Shown here piece after piece: positions 36,341 to 44,341 of a stretch of DNA of 64,000 bases (its first letter is position 1; every line of letters begins with the position of its first letter). The position numbers and the translations under genes are program-made. The notes beneath the pieces are model-generated. The model saw only the letters and a list, made by a program, of their open reading frames with translations, was not told the origin of the DNA and did not search any database. Source of the DNA: a bacterium (lineage in GTDB: Bacteria; T1Sed10-126); contig PWHN01000102.1 of NCBI GenBank assembly GCA_003554945.1, positions 22,935-86,934 on the forward strand, read 5' to 3'.

Positions 36341-38014
36341 TTAATCCTCCATTGAGCGGTTGATAAGCCAGTATTGACCGAGAGTCGCGAGGGAGTTGGT
36401 CAAAAAGTAAATAACCAGACCGGCGGGTAGGTTCATAAAAATAAAGACGAAGACAACGGGCATAATATAAGCCATTGTTTTTTGCTGACCGGCTCCACCT
36501 GAAGCCATCTGATAGGATTGTTGAACAAACATAGCCAGGCCCATGGCGATCGGTAAAATATAATAGGGGTCGCGGGAAGAGAGGTCGCCGATCCAGAACA
36601 GGAAATGGGCTCCCCGCAGCTCGATACTGTATTGCAGCGTCCGGTAAAGGGCGAAGAAAATAGGCATCTGCATCAGCATGGGCAAACATCCACCCAGGGG
36701 GTTTACTCCCTCCTTCTGATACAGCTCCATCATCTTCTGATTTAGCTTTTCCTTGTCGTCGGAATACTTGTCCTGAAGTTCCTTCATTCGCGGTTGTATC
36801 TTTTTCATCTGCTGCATACTGGTCAGGCTTTTCTTTGTTAACGGATAGAGAATAGCCTTGATCAGCAGGCTGATAATTATTATCGCTACGCCGTAGTTTG
36901 GAATAATTGCGTAAACGTAATTAAGCGACCAGAGCAGCGGCAGGCTAAGGAAAGTAAACCAGCCGTAATTTTGAGCAGCTTCGAGACCGGGCGCCAGTTC
37001 CTGCAGGACCTCGTAGTGTTTCGGACCTAGATAAAGGCGAAAGTTTTTTCGTCTCTCTTCGCCCGCTTCCAGGCTAAAATCACTGTAGCCGGCCCAGGCG
37101 GTGTAGCTTTCTTCGTCCCCGGTTCCCCGGTTCAAAAATATCATGTTAAAAGAGTTATCGGGAATAATAGCGCTGATGAAATAGCGATTTGAGATGCTCA
37201 TCCAGTCTATTGGACCGCGAGAAAATTCGTAGCGCTGGTCGTCCTCGTCGCCTGTAAAACGGTCCCAGAATCCCGCCCCTTCAGCAGCAAAATAGCTGGA
37301 AGATCCCTCTTTTCCGTAGTGGACGTAATCGCGATCAAAACGGGTCTCTTCCCGGCGATCCGGTCCAAAGTCAGGTCCCCAGCGCAGCGCCTGCCCTCCC
37401 CTTCCGGCCCGTCCGCCGGCCGGAAAATCAAGTCTGTTCAGCTCCACCTTCGACTCGCTCTGATTAATCAGTTCAACCGAAAGATCCATTTCGTAGCCCT
37501 GTTCCGGCAGCAGGTCGTATTTTTTTCGAACCACCAGTCCGTCATCCAGTTCGCTCTGAAAGACAAATTGATGTTCCTCTTCGGTTTCAAGCTGACTGAA
37601 TTTTTTATTTGATAGTTGTAGTTCGGGAAAAACATTTTCCAGCCGGAGGCCGCCGCCGTCGTCGGCAACAAAGTTAAAGAGCTTGTCATCTTCTCCCAGT
37701 AAAGGGTGATTCGGTAGTTTTATCTCTGCCAGCTCCGCCCCCCGCAGGTTGAAATGCCCCTGGTGATAGTTAGTCTGGAAAGGAATGGTTTCACCGGGTT
37801 CGTCAACTTCAGCAATCTCTACCTCTTTCGCTCCCGTTACGGGTTGTGGTTCTTCTTCCTCAACCTCTGCATCCGGCTCTTCCACCGGCTCGACCTCCGT
37901 CACTTCTTCGTCCACAGCCTCGTCTACAGGCGGTTCTTCTGGCTGCTGAAAATATGAAAATCCAAACACAACCAGCATCGATAGAGCTAAAGCTAAATAC
38001 ATTCGTTTTTCCAA
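36341..38014 (-). CDS. yidC: Membrane protein insertase YidC, long Gram-negative type
   Basis: This 557-residue YidC inserts and folds inner-membrane proteins. The first transmembrane segment is at about residues 5-21. An unusually acidic linker (about 23-65, rich in Glu, Val and Pro) leads to a large extracytoplasmic P1-type domain (about 75-345). The conserved five-helix insertase core follows, with KKSLTSMQQMKKIQPRMKELQ and NPLGGCLPMLMQMPIFFALY. Gram-positive YidC/SpoIIIJ lacks the P1 domain, so this version fits a diderm cell. The start is TTG 38014. Confidence 0.93.
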   Translation of the reverse strand: MEKRMYLALALSMLVVFGFSYFQQPEEPPVDEAVDEEVTEVEPVEEPDAEVEEEEPQPVTGAKEVEIAEVDEPGETIPFQTNYHQGHFNLRGAELAEIKLPNHPLLGEDDKLFNFVADDGGGLRLENVFPELQLSNKKFSQLETEEEHQFVFQSELDDGLVVRKKYDLLPEQGYEMDLSVELINQSESKVELNRLDFPAGGRAGRGGQALRWGPDFGPDRREETRFDRDYVHYGKEGSSSYFAAEGAGFWDRFTGDEDDQRYEFSRGPIDWMSISNRYFISAIIPDNSFNMIFLNRGTGDEESYTAWAGYSDFSLEAGEERRKNFRLYLGPKHYEVLQELAPGLEAAQNYGWFTFLSLPLLWSLNYVYAIIPNYGVAIIIISLLIKAILYPLTKKSLTSMQQMKKIQPRMKELQDKYSDDKEKLNQKMMELYQKEGVNPLGGCLPMLMQMPIFFALYRTLQYSIELRGAHFLFWIGDLSSRDPYYILPIAMGLAMFVQQSYQMASGGAGQQKTMAYIMPVVFVFIFMNLPAGLVIYFLTNSLATLGQYWLINRSMED

Positions 38015-38082
38015 GTTAGATCATCCTCTGTTGAATTAGTCCAAACTATTCAGTCAAACTTTCCGTCATCTATCTTTTTTGG

Positions 38083-38838
38083 TCAATTGCGTAATTTCCA
38101 GCCTATTTTAAATAAGTGAATGGCAACTCCAGTTGTGACTAAGAAGAGCACAAGTATAACTAAAAAAGAGAGCCAGGGCGAGACATCCGAGATGTTGAGC
38201 ATTGAATAACGGTAGCCGTCGACCATGTAGAAGAGCGGATTAAACTTACTGATCTGCCGCCAGGTGGGAGGAAGTTGCTCAATGCTATAAAAGACACCGC
38301 CAAGGAAAATTAGCGGTGTGATCAAGTAATTCAGGAAAACAGCGATATTGTCCCAGCGCTCGGCCCAGAGTCCGACCAGCAATCCAAAGGAGCCGAAAGT
38401 AGCTGCGGTTAATGCCAAAAATATAATCATGACAAACGGATTGGCGACTGGCAGGTCAACAAAAATCAGACCAACCAGCAGGGTTAGCAGCCCGACAATC
38501 AACCCGCGGCAGGTGGCGCCAATAATGTAAGCACTGACAATTTTTAGATAAGATAGCGGTGAAACCAGCAGGTCCTGGATAAAATTTTCATAGCGGGCGA
38601 TAAACAGCGATGTCGTCGAGTTGGCATAGCCGGAGTTAATCACTCCCATCATGATCAAGCCGGGGAGAATGTATACGACATAAGGAAACCCGTTGATTTC
38701 GCGGATGTCCCCGCCCAGCGAGTAGCCGAAGATAAGTATGTAAAGTAATGCCGTCATAACGGGCGGGAATATTGTCTGGTTGGGAAGGCTTAAAAAGCGT
38801 CTCAACTCTCGTCTTGTCAGTGTTATAAAATCACGCAT
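38083..38838 (-). CDS. ABC-2 type transporter permease
   Basis: This 251-residue permease has six membrane segments of the ABC-2 (NodJ/DrrB) type. The family's late motif is visible as LPPTWRQISKFNPLFYMVDGYRY. It overlaps the end of its ATPase gene by 8 bases. Such two-gene exporters move drugs, polysaccharide or lipid-linked substrates outward; which one applies here is not visible. Confidence 0.87.
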   Translation of the reverse strand: MRDFITLTRRELRRFLSLPNQTIFPPVMTALLYILIFGYSLGGDIREINGFPYVVYILPGLIMMGVINSGYANSTTSLFIARYENFIQDLLVSPLSYLKIVSAYIIGATCRGLIVGLLTLLVGLIFVDLPVANPFVMIIFLALTAATFGSFGLLVGLWAERWDNIAVFLNYLITPLIFLGGVFYSIEQLPPTWRQISKFNPLFYMVDGYRYSMLNISDVSPWLSFLVILVLFLVTTGVAIHLFKIGWKLRN

Positions 38839-39772
38839 CTGTTCCGCCTCCCTTGATCTTGTTCAAAAATATCTCCTCCAGTGGTGTCTCGTCGACTCGC
38901 ATCTCTTTGATTGTTACATTTTCGCGCATCAAGGTCGTAAGCAGGTCGTTAATCTCTTCGTCAAATCGATGACCGTTGGCCCGCAGTGATGAGTTTTCGA
39001 CGTTGACAAATGAGTATTCCTGGCAGACTCGACGGGCTGTTTTCTCTTTCAGTCCGCGCACTTTGAAAACACAGCTGTAGCGCCCGTAACGGCGCATAAT
39101 GTTCTCAACACTGTCTTCAAGCAGTAAGCTGCCCTCATCTAAAATAGCTACCCGGTTGGCCAGTGCTTCAACTTCTTCAATGTAATGGGTGGTCAGCAGA
39201 ATTGTTTTTCCCCGCCCCTTCAAACGCCGTAGGTAGTCCCAGAGCTTGTGCCGCAGTTCTACGTCAAGCCCTGCCGTCGGTTCGTCAAGGATTACAATCT
39301 CCGGGTCGTGAATTACCGCTTTGGCGAGCAGAAGTCGTCGTTTCTGTCCCCCCGAGAGGTCAGGCGGTTTGCTGTCTATTTTGTCCGTTAGTTCAAATAA
39401 CTCCAGCAGCTCCAGTGCTCGCTGGCGTGCCTTGTCTGGCGCCAGACCAAAATAACCGCCCTGGTAGACCAGGCAGTCGAGCACTGAAAAAAAACGGTCA
39501 AAGTTCGGCTCCTGGGGCGCCAGGCCCACAAGTCGCCGCGCTTTTGTGTAATCGTTGACCACGTCGTTTCCCTTGATTTTTATCCGTCCTGTGCGCAGTT
39601 TTGCCAGTCCGGTGGCCAGGTGGATGGCTGTCGTTTTTCCGGCACCGTTTGGTCCCACCAGGCCCAGGAAGTCCTCCGGATATAGTTTGAGACTAAAATC
39701 TTTAAGGGCAGTCAGATCACCATATTTTTTTGTTACGTTTTCATATTCAAGCATTGGTTTTTGCTCGTTCAT
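38831..39772 (-). CDS. ABC-2 exporter ATPase subunit
   Basis: This 313-residue ATPase has Walker A GPNGAGKTT (about residues 38-46), signature LSGGQKRRLLLAKAVIHDP and Walker B VILDEPTAGLD, followed by a C-terminal regulatory extension of about 90 residues typical of DrrA/NodI/CcmA relatives. It starts at ATG 39772 and is coupled to the permease by overlap. It sits between an unknown secreted protein and yidC, an insertion into the usual rnpA-yidD-yidC order. Confidence 0.9.
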   Translation of the reverse strand: MNEQKPMLEYENVTKKYGDLTALKDFSLKLYPEDFLGLVGPNGAGKTTAIHLATGLAKLRTGRIKIKGNDVVNDYTKARRLVGLAPQEPNFDRFFSVLDCLVYQGGYFGLAPDKARQRALELLELFELTDKIDSKPPDLSGGQKRRLLLAKAVIHDPEIVILDEPTAGLDVELRHKLWDYLRRLKGRGKTILLTTHYIEEVEALANRVAILDEGSLLLEDSVENIMRRYGRYSCVFKVRGLKEKTARRVCQEYSFVNVENSSLRANGHRFDEEINDLLTTLMRENVTIKEMRVDETPLEEIFLNKIKGGGTDA

Positions 39773-39880
39773 TCGCTGTCATCTCCGTTAAGGTTGAAAA
39801 TAAATTTGAATAGCTGGCAGGAAGGTTTTCTGCTTCTCCGAATCAGCTCAGGTTAATTTTTCTTTATAGTCGGAATTTTT

Positions 39881-40690
39881 CTATTCGAAAAGCAATTGAC
39901 TGTCTACATCCTCAATTACGGTGTCATCAGCCGGTCTGAATTTAATTTCATCCCCAAGCTTTAAACCCCAGTCGGTCATTACAATTCGAATATCGTTGTT
40001 AAAATTTGCCAGTCTGGGCAGATGCTCTATGACCAGGTTCTGGGTCTGTTCGTAAGGATTTTCCGCCTGAATTTCATCGGGCTGGCGGCTGACTATCTCA
40101 ATCCAGGCGTTCAGCAACTCCTGAAAACTGGTCAGTGTATGTTGTTGATTCTCACTCAGTTTTACCGGAGGTTGTTTGAGCAGTATAGCCTTTCCCCGTT
40201 TTTCACTGTTCACGCTCAAAGTGACGCTGTCTGCCTCAAACCCCTCCCAGCTTTTTGTACCTTCTTCATCAAACTTGACCAGCGGTGGTGAGTCTAAATC
40301 TATTGCTTCAAGATCGGGCATGCTCTGAAGGAACGTCTCTCGTTGTTCATCGCTCATACCTGCCAGCGAATATTCGAGCTGTTCACGTATCTCTTCGAAA
40401 CGGATGTTAAAGTGTGCTGCGATTCGCTCAAGACCTGAGCGGGTAAAACGGACAGCCTCTTTATTTTCCTGGAGATAAATAGCCGCCGGCGAGGTGTCCC
40501 CCCGGTAGATTATTGAATGTAGTTCGTCGTTTGCAGCAAAATCAATCCTCAAATTTCGAGCATCTACATGTAGATTAATATTGTCAGTCTCATTGAGGGT
40601 ATATTCAAAATGAGCGACGTCTCCGGCCAGTAAAAAGTTAGCCGGAACCGTAAGTGTCACCAGTAAAAAAATAAATAACAACTTTCGCAC
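39881..40690 (-). CDS. Putative secreted protein of unknown function
   Basis: This 269-residue protein is not recognised. A signal peptide covers residues 1-22 (KLLFIFLLVTLTVPANFLLAG). The mature part looks like a beta-rich N-terminal domain (about 25-95) followed by a helical middle (SGLERIAAHFNIRFEEI, and a Gln/Glu-rich stretch) and a short end with ITMTDWG-like strands. It has no cysteine or repeat. The start is GTG 40690 with GGGAGTGG upstream. Its gene lies between tRNA-Ser and the ABC-2 exporter on the same strand, so a link to that exporter is possible but unproved. Confidence 0.6.
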   Translation of the reverse strand: MRKLLFIFLLVTLTVPANFLLAGDVAHFEYTLNETDNINLHVDARNLRIDFAANDELHSIIYRGDTSPAAIYLQENKEAVRFTRSGLERIAAHFNIRFEEIREQLEYSLAGMSDEQRETFLQSMPDLEAIDLDSPPLVKFDEEGTKSWEGFEADSVTLSVNSEKRGKAILLKQPPVKLSENQQHTLTSFQELLNAWIEIVSRQPDEIQAENPYEQTQNLVIEHLPRLANFNNDIRIVMTDWGLKLGDEIKFRPADDTVIEDVDSQLLFE

Positions 40691-40825
40691 TTTAAACCAC
40701 TCCCGGAGTAAAAACCTCTCCCAAATCCGATCTCAATCCGAACTCCATCCGTGTCCCATAAGAACTTGAATTTGATGTTGAACTTACGGTTTTAGCTTTC
40801 AGCTTTCAACTTTCAGCTGAACTAA

Positions 40826-40914
40826 CGGAGGGGGTGGGATTCGAACCCACGATGCCCGCAAGGGCATACCGCATTTCGAATGCGGCGCCTTCAGCCGGAC
40901 TCGGCCACCCCTCC
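40826..40914 (-). tRNA. tRNA-Ser (anticodon CGA)
   Basis: On the minus strand the acceptor GGAGGGG pairs with CCCCTCC, followed by discriminator G. The anticodon stem-loop CCGCA-TTCGAAA-TGCGG gives CGA, which reads UCG. A long variable arm (TGCCCTTGCGGGCA) and the T-loop TTCGAAT are typical of tRNA-Ser. The 3' CCA is not encoded. Confidence 0.95.
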
Positions 40915-41006
40915 AGGTTGTTTGCTTCCAAAAAAATCAGAATTCAATCCGTGTCCAAAAGAACTTGATTTTCCATTTTTCCAGTTTTCCACTAATTATA
41001 ACATAC

Positions 41007-41213
41007 CTACTTCTCCGGTAGAGGGTCGTAGCCATGGTCGCCGAAGGGATGACAGCGCAAAATTCGTCTGATTCCCAGCCAGCCGCCTCGCAGCAGTCCA
41101 AACTTATTTATTGCCTCACGCATGTATTCGGAACAGCTGGGTCTGTAACGGCAGTGGGCTCCCAAGAATGGCGATAAACAGCGCTGGTAAGCGGTTAGAA
41201 GCAAACTAATCAT
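41007..41213 (-). CDS. yidD: Membrane protein insertion efficiency factor YidD
   Basis: This 68-residue protein has the YidD pattern: LLTAYQRCLSPFLGAHCRYRPSCSEY, with its three cysteines, and the ending GGDHGYDPLP-like (HPFGDHGYDPLPEK). It assists YidC-dependent insertion. The frame runs further upstream, but ATG 41213 overlaps the last codons of rnpA and yields the usual N-terminus and length. Confidence 0.92.
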   Translation of the reverse strand: MISLLLTAYQRCLSPFLGAHCRYRPSCSEYMREAINKFGLLRGGWLGIRRILRCHPFGDHGYDPLPEK

Positions 41214-41565
41214 CTTCTTCAAGAACCTTCGCCTCCTGACAGAGCCGTTTGACGAGCGGGTCAAAATCCTGGCGTTTAAGGTTTGGTGTTGCGCGGCGCG
41301 TTGCCAGGAAGACGAGCCAGTGTCCCCGTTTTTTAACTTGGGGAAGAAGCTGCCGGTAACTTTCTTTCATAAGTCGCTTGATACGGTTGCGGTCCACGGC
41401 CCGTCGAGCCGTCTTTTGTGAAACTATGAAGGCTGCTTTAGTTGTCTCTTCACGGTCGTTCAGATGCACCAGATGGCACAGGTCCCCGTTGATGAAGAGA
41501 CCTTTATTGAAGGTTTCCTGGATCTTACGGCTGGAACGCAGCCTTTTTTTTCTTGGAAGTGACAG
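41206..41565 (-). CDS. rnpA: Ribonuclease P protein component, apparent non-canonical CTG start
   Basis: RnpA helps RNase P mature tRNA 5' ends. The core signature is RRAVDRNRIKRLMKESYR. The first ATG/GTG/TTG in frame is GTG 41469, which would remove the conserved N-terminal third. Codons upstream of it encode a textbook RnpA N-terminus (LSLPRKKRLRSSRKIQETF), in the same frame as the ybaB stop at 41572-41574, so only ACG 41571, CTG 41565 or another non-standard codon could start it. CTG 41565 aligns with the usual MSLP/MLP start and has GGGG nine bases upstream. Predicted length is 119 residues. A sequencing error is the main alternative. Confidence 0.85.
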   Translation of the reverse strand: MSLPRKKRLRSSRKIQETFNKGLFINGDLCHLVHLNDREETTKAAFIVSQKTARRAVDRNRIKRLMKESYRQLLPQVKKRGHWLVFLATRRATPNLKRQDFDPLVKRLCQEAKVLEEDD

Positions 41566-41571
41566 AGCCGT

Positions 41572-41895
41572 TTACCCCAGCAGGTTGCCGAGGCCACCCA
41601 TGCCGGCGCCGCCGGGAGCCATGCCTCCTAATATTTCTTCCTGTTTCTGGTTCGCTTTCTCAGTCGCTGTCTGGATAGCACTCAGTATCATATCCTCGAG
41701 TATTTCTACATCCTCGGGATCGACAACCTCGGGTTTAATATCAATTTCTTCAAGATCTCCCTGGCCGTTAACTGTCGCCTCGACCATTCCTCCGCCGGCC
41801 TGCCCGGAAAACTGTTCGTCTTTAAGCTGCTCCTGTGCCTCCTGAAACTTTTTTTGCATGCCCTGTGCCTGCTTGAGAAGCTGTTGCATATCCAT
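41572..41895 (-). CDS. ybaB: Nucleoid-associated protein YbaB/EbfC
   Basis: This 107-residue DNA-binding dimer has the family pattern LLKQAQGMQKKFQEAQEQL, then GGMVEATVNGQGDLEEIDI, and a Gly/Met-rich end (GGMAPGGAGMGGLGNLLG). It lies 29 bases after dnaX, the usual pair. In many genomes recR follows; here rnpA follows directly. Confidence 0.92.
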   Translation of the reverse strand: MDMQQLLKQAQGMQKKFQEAQEQLKDEQFSGQAGGGMVEATVNGQGDLEEIDIKPEVVDPEDVEILEDMILSAIQTATEKANQKQEEILGGMAPGGAGMGGLGNLLG

Positions 41896-41924
41896 CGTAA
41901 TACTCTCCTTCCGTATAAGTCAAG

Positions 41925-43661
41925 TTAAGATTCAATTTTTTCAACTTTATCAACTTCGAATATTTCACGTGCCTGTGAGACCAGGCGTGGCTCCTCTTTG
42001 GCTTTTTTAGCAGAAACTTCTTTTTTTTCTTCTATTTTTTTATCAGCTTTCTTTTCTCCGCTGACCACTATATTTATTTCTTTCTGCTCGCCTGTAACCT
42101 CCTCTATCGCCTCTTTTATGCTATTCATGCTCTTTTCTTTGCGCAACTGCTTGACGTGATTCTCCCAGTCTGGATCGAAAAGTATTTCCAGCTCGCCATC
42201 ATTCATTCGCAGTTTTCTGCTGTTGCGTAGATAGGCTTGTGCCGGGTTTGGAATCGCTTCCAGTATATCTTCCCACTGCTTTATTATGTCGCTGCCTGCC
42301 TCTTTTTTTGCCTGCTTCTTCTCGCTCGCTGATTTTTCTTGGGTTGTTGGCTTAGTCTTCTCTTGTTTTTCTGTCTGGACCCTCTTTTTCTTCGGTTGTT
42401 CAGGTCGTTTTTTTTGTTGCTTCTGAGTCTTTACTTCGGTTGGACTTTTAGATTCTTTTTGCTTGTTCTCACTCGACTTGATTTTAGCCTGTCCGTCATC
42501 TGGGCGCTGCTCCATTTCTTCCAGCTTAGCAGTGATTTCGCCCAGGCTGTATTTTGGTCGCCCACGACTCATTTTAATCAGGGTAACCTCTGTCAGTTCG
42601 AGCTGAAAGCGACTGAACTGACGTAGCTTGCTGTGCAGGTCGAGTAGCTGCTCAAAACACCAGGAGAGCTCTAATTCTGAGAAATTTTTGGCACAGTTTT
42701 TTAATTTAGGAATAATTTCCTCGGGCACGGATCGCCCTAGGTAGCGGTCGCCGTCGCGGGTTTCTTTTACAAGCAGACAGTTGCGAAACATCTCGGCCAG
42801 ATCGGAAATCAAAGCCATCAGGTCGTGGCCCGCCTCTACGTGCTCGTGGATAAATTCAATAACGTCGTCCTGCCTTTTTTCTTGTAGCGCCTCAATTATC
42901 TCTATCAACTTGTCGTAAGGGGCCAGTCCCCAGGTTTCACTGACCAGTTCCTGAGTAATTTTTTTCTCCCCGGCGGCGGTAAAATTAATCATCTGATCGA
43001 GAATGCTCTGGGCGTCCCGAAGACTTCCCGCTGCAAATTTAGCAATCAGGTATAGAGCCTCCTCCTCAGCCGCTATATCTTCCTGTTCACAAATTTCTTG
43101 TAGTGCTTCAGCGATAAGTTTCTGCGGAATAAGGCGAAAGTCAAAGCGCTGACAGCGGCTCAATATGGTGTCGGGGACCTTATCAATTTCAGTGGTGGCA
43201 AAGATAAACATCACGTGGTCGGGCGGTTCCTCCAGTGTTTTCAGCAGGGCATTGAAGGCGGAGCGGGAGAGCATGTGTACCTCGTCAATAATATAAACCT
43301 TTATTTCACTGTGAGCTGGAGAATACTGGACGTTTTCACGCAGGGTTCTTATCTGGTCGACGCTGTTGTTTGAGGCACCGTCAATTTCTATTACGTCGAC
43401 GTCGCGGTCCTCACTAATCTGACGGCAGGAGGTGCATGCGTTGCAGGGCTCGACGTCATTCTTTTCCTCGCAGTTGATGGCTTTGGCAAGAAGTCGAGCT
43501 GTGGTTGTCTTACCTATGCCCCGGGGACCACTGAAGATGTAGGCGTGTCCAACGCGGTCGTTTTCCAGAGAACGACGGAGAGTCCGTGTGATGTGGTCCT
43601 GTCCGATTACTTCGTCAAAAATCTTGGGCCTGTATTTTCGCGCCAGCACACGATACGTCAT
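41925..43661 (-). CDS. dnaX: DNA polymerase III gamma/tau subunit
   Basis: This 578-residue clamp-loader ATPase has Walker A GPRGIGKTTTARL (about 45), zinc cysteines CEEKNDVEPCNACTSC, Walker B IIDEVHML and the SRC motif LSRCQRF, then domain III to about residue 370. A Lys/Glu/Gln-rich linker (about 375-455) and a C-terminal tau-type domain follow. An A8 run at 42408-42415 lies in the linker at codons 416-418, and a -1 shift there meets TGA after two codons. A gamma-like product of about 420 residues is therefore possible. Confidence 0.94.
   Translation of the reverse strand: MTYRVLARKYRPKIFDEVIGQDHITRTLRRSLENDRVGHAYIFSGPRGIGKTTTARLLAKAINCEEKNDVEPCNACTSCRQISEDRDVDVIEIDGASNNSVDQIRTLRENVQYSPAHSEIKVYIIDEVHMLSRSAFNALLKTLEEPPDHVMFIFATTEIDKVPDTILSRCQRFDFRLIPQKLIAEALQEICEQEDIAAEEEALYLIAKFAAGSLRDAQSILDQMINFTAAGEKKITQELVSETWGLAPYDKLIEIIEALQEKRQDDVIEFIHEHVEAGHDLMALISDLAEMFRNCLLVKETRDGDRYLGRSVPEEIIPKLKNCAKNFSELELSWCFEQLLDLHSKLRQFSRFQLELTEVTLIKMSRGRPKYSLGEITAKLEEMEQRPDDGQAKIKSSENKQKESKSPTEVKTQKQQKKRPEQPKKKRVQTEKQEKTKPTTQEKSASEKKQAKKEAGSDIIKQWEDILEAIPNPAQAYLRNSRKLRMNDGELEILFDPDWENHVKQLRKEKSMNSIKEAIEEVTGEQKEINIVVSGEKKADKKIEEKKEVSAKKAKEEPRLVSQAREIFEVDKVEKIES
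42400..42415 (-). other. Candidate programmed -1 frameshift (or slippage) site in dnaX
   Basis: In frame the codons are CAA AAA AAA CGA CCT GAA. The heptamer A AAA AAA allows a shift to ACG ACC TGA, with the stop at 42402-42400. E. coli dnaX makes gamma at A AAA AAG, and Thermus uses an A9 run. No strong stimulatory stem was identified by eye. Confidence 0.5.
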
Positions 43662-43803
43662 TTGTGAACCTCCGTCTCTTTTAAGCCTCTATTGTCTATC
43701 CGGTGTTGAAGTTACCCAACCCGGTTCCGGAACTTCCGCCTTTTCGCTCCTTCGCTCTTCGCCCCGTCGCTTCTCGCCTTGTCGCCCTATCGCTAAAAAT
43801 AAT

Positions 43804-44076
43804 CCGGCGTGCAGCCGGGGGTCGAACAGCGAGCACTTCGCTCCATACCATGTCCTTGCGCTCGGGCCAAGACCCCCTGCAACATCACAGTAACTCCTTA
43901 CCGCTGCTCCCTCCCGGGCCTGACGGGGTTCGAAGCACTCTGATCTGCAGGGCTCGACAGTCAACGCGCTCGGACCTGGCGGTTCCGAGTGACGCTATCC
44001 TCTCCCCGACGGTCGGCTCCGCATCAAGCGGCTTTCGGATTCAGGGAACCGCTAACTCCCCGCCCGGCACGCCGGG
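43804..44076 (-). ncRNA. ffs: Signal recognition particle RNA (large form)
   Basis: On the minus strand the SRP signature GTCAGGCCCGGGAGGGAGCAGC (written here for its key parts GTCAGG and GGAGGGAGCAGC) lies in the apical domain. The ends pair: CCGGCGTGC at the 5' side with GCACGCCGG at the 3' side. The length of about 273 bases fits the long Bacillota type with an Alu-like domain. It lies just upstream of dnaX as in Bacillus. TATAAT (44098-44093) is a likely -10 element. Ends are estimated to within about ten bases. Confidence 0.9.
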
Positions 44077-44217
44077 TATATTCTTCATATAAATTATAGC
44101 TAATTAATTAAAAACTGGAAGGTAAGCGTGGCGAAATATCTCGAACAATCTCGCTATCGCTCATTGCTCACGCCTTTACAACTTTGCGTCCCCGTTCTTG
44201 AACTTGATCTCCCGAAC

Positions 44218-44250
44218 GTCATTGCGGGCTTGACCCGCAATCCATCTTGA
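44218..44250. repeat. Family A repeat, partial
   Basis: GTCATTGCGGGCTTGACCCGCAATCCATC-type hairpin (GCGGG with CCCGC), between the SRP RNA and the PPIase gene. Confidence 0.6.
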
Positions 44251-44341
44251 TTGGTCTTTCATGGTTTTTGATCTTGATCTTCGCTCTCGCTCTTGATTCC
44301 CCCGAACTTTCGCCCCATCGCCCCCTCACCCCCTCGCAAGA

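Noticed and set aside
43662-44092. Plus-strand ORFs of about 100-130 codons over the SRP RNA
   Set aside because: The region has the SRP RNA signature and paired ends; the ORFs are translations of a structured RNA gene.
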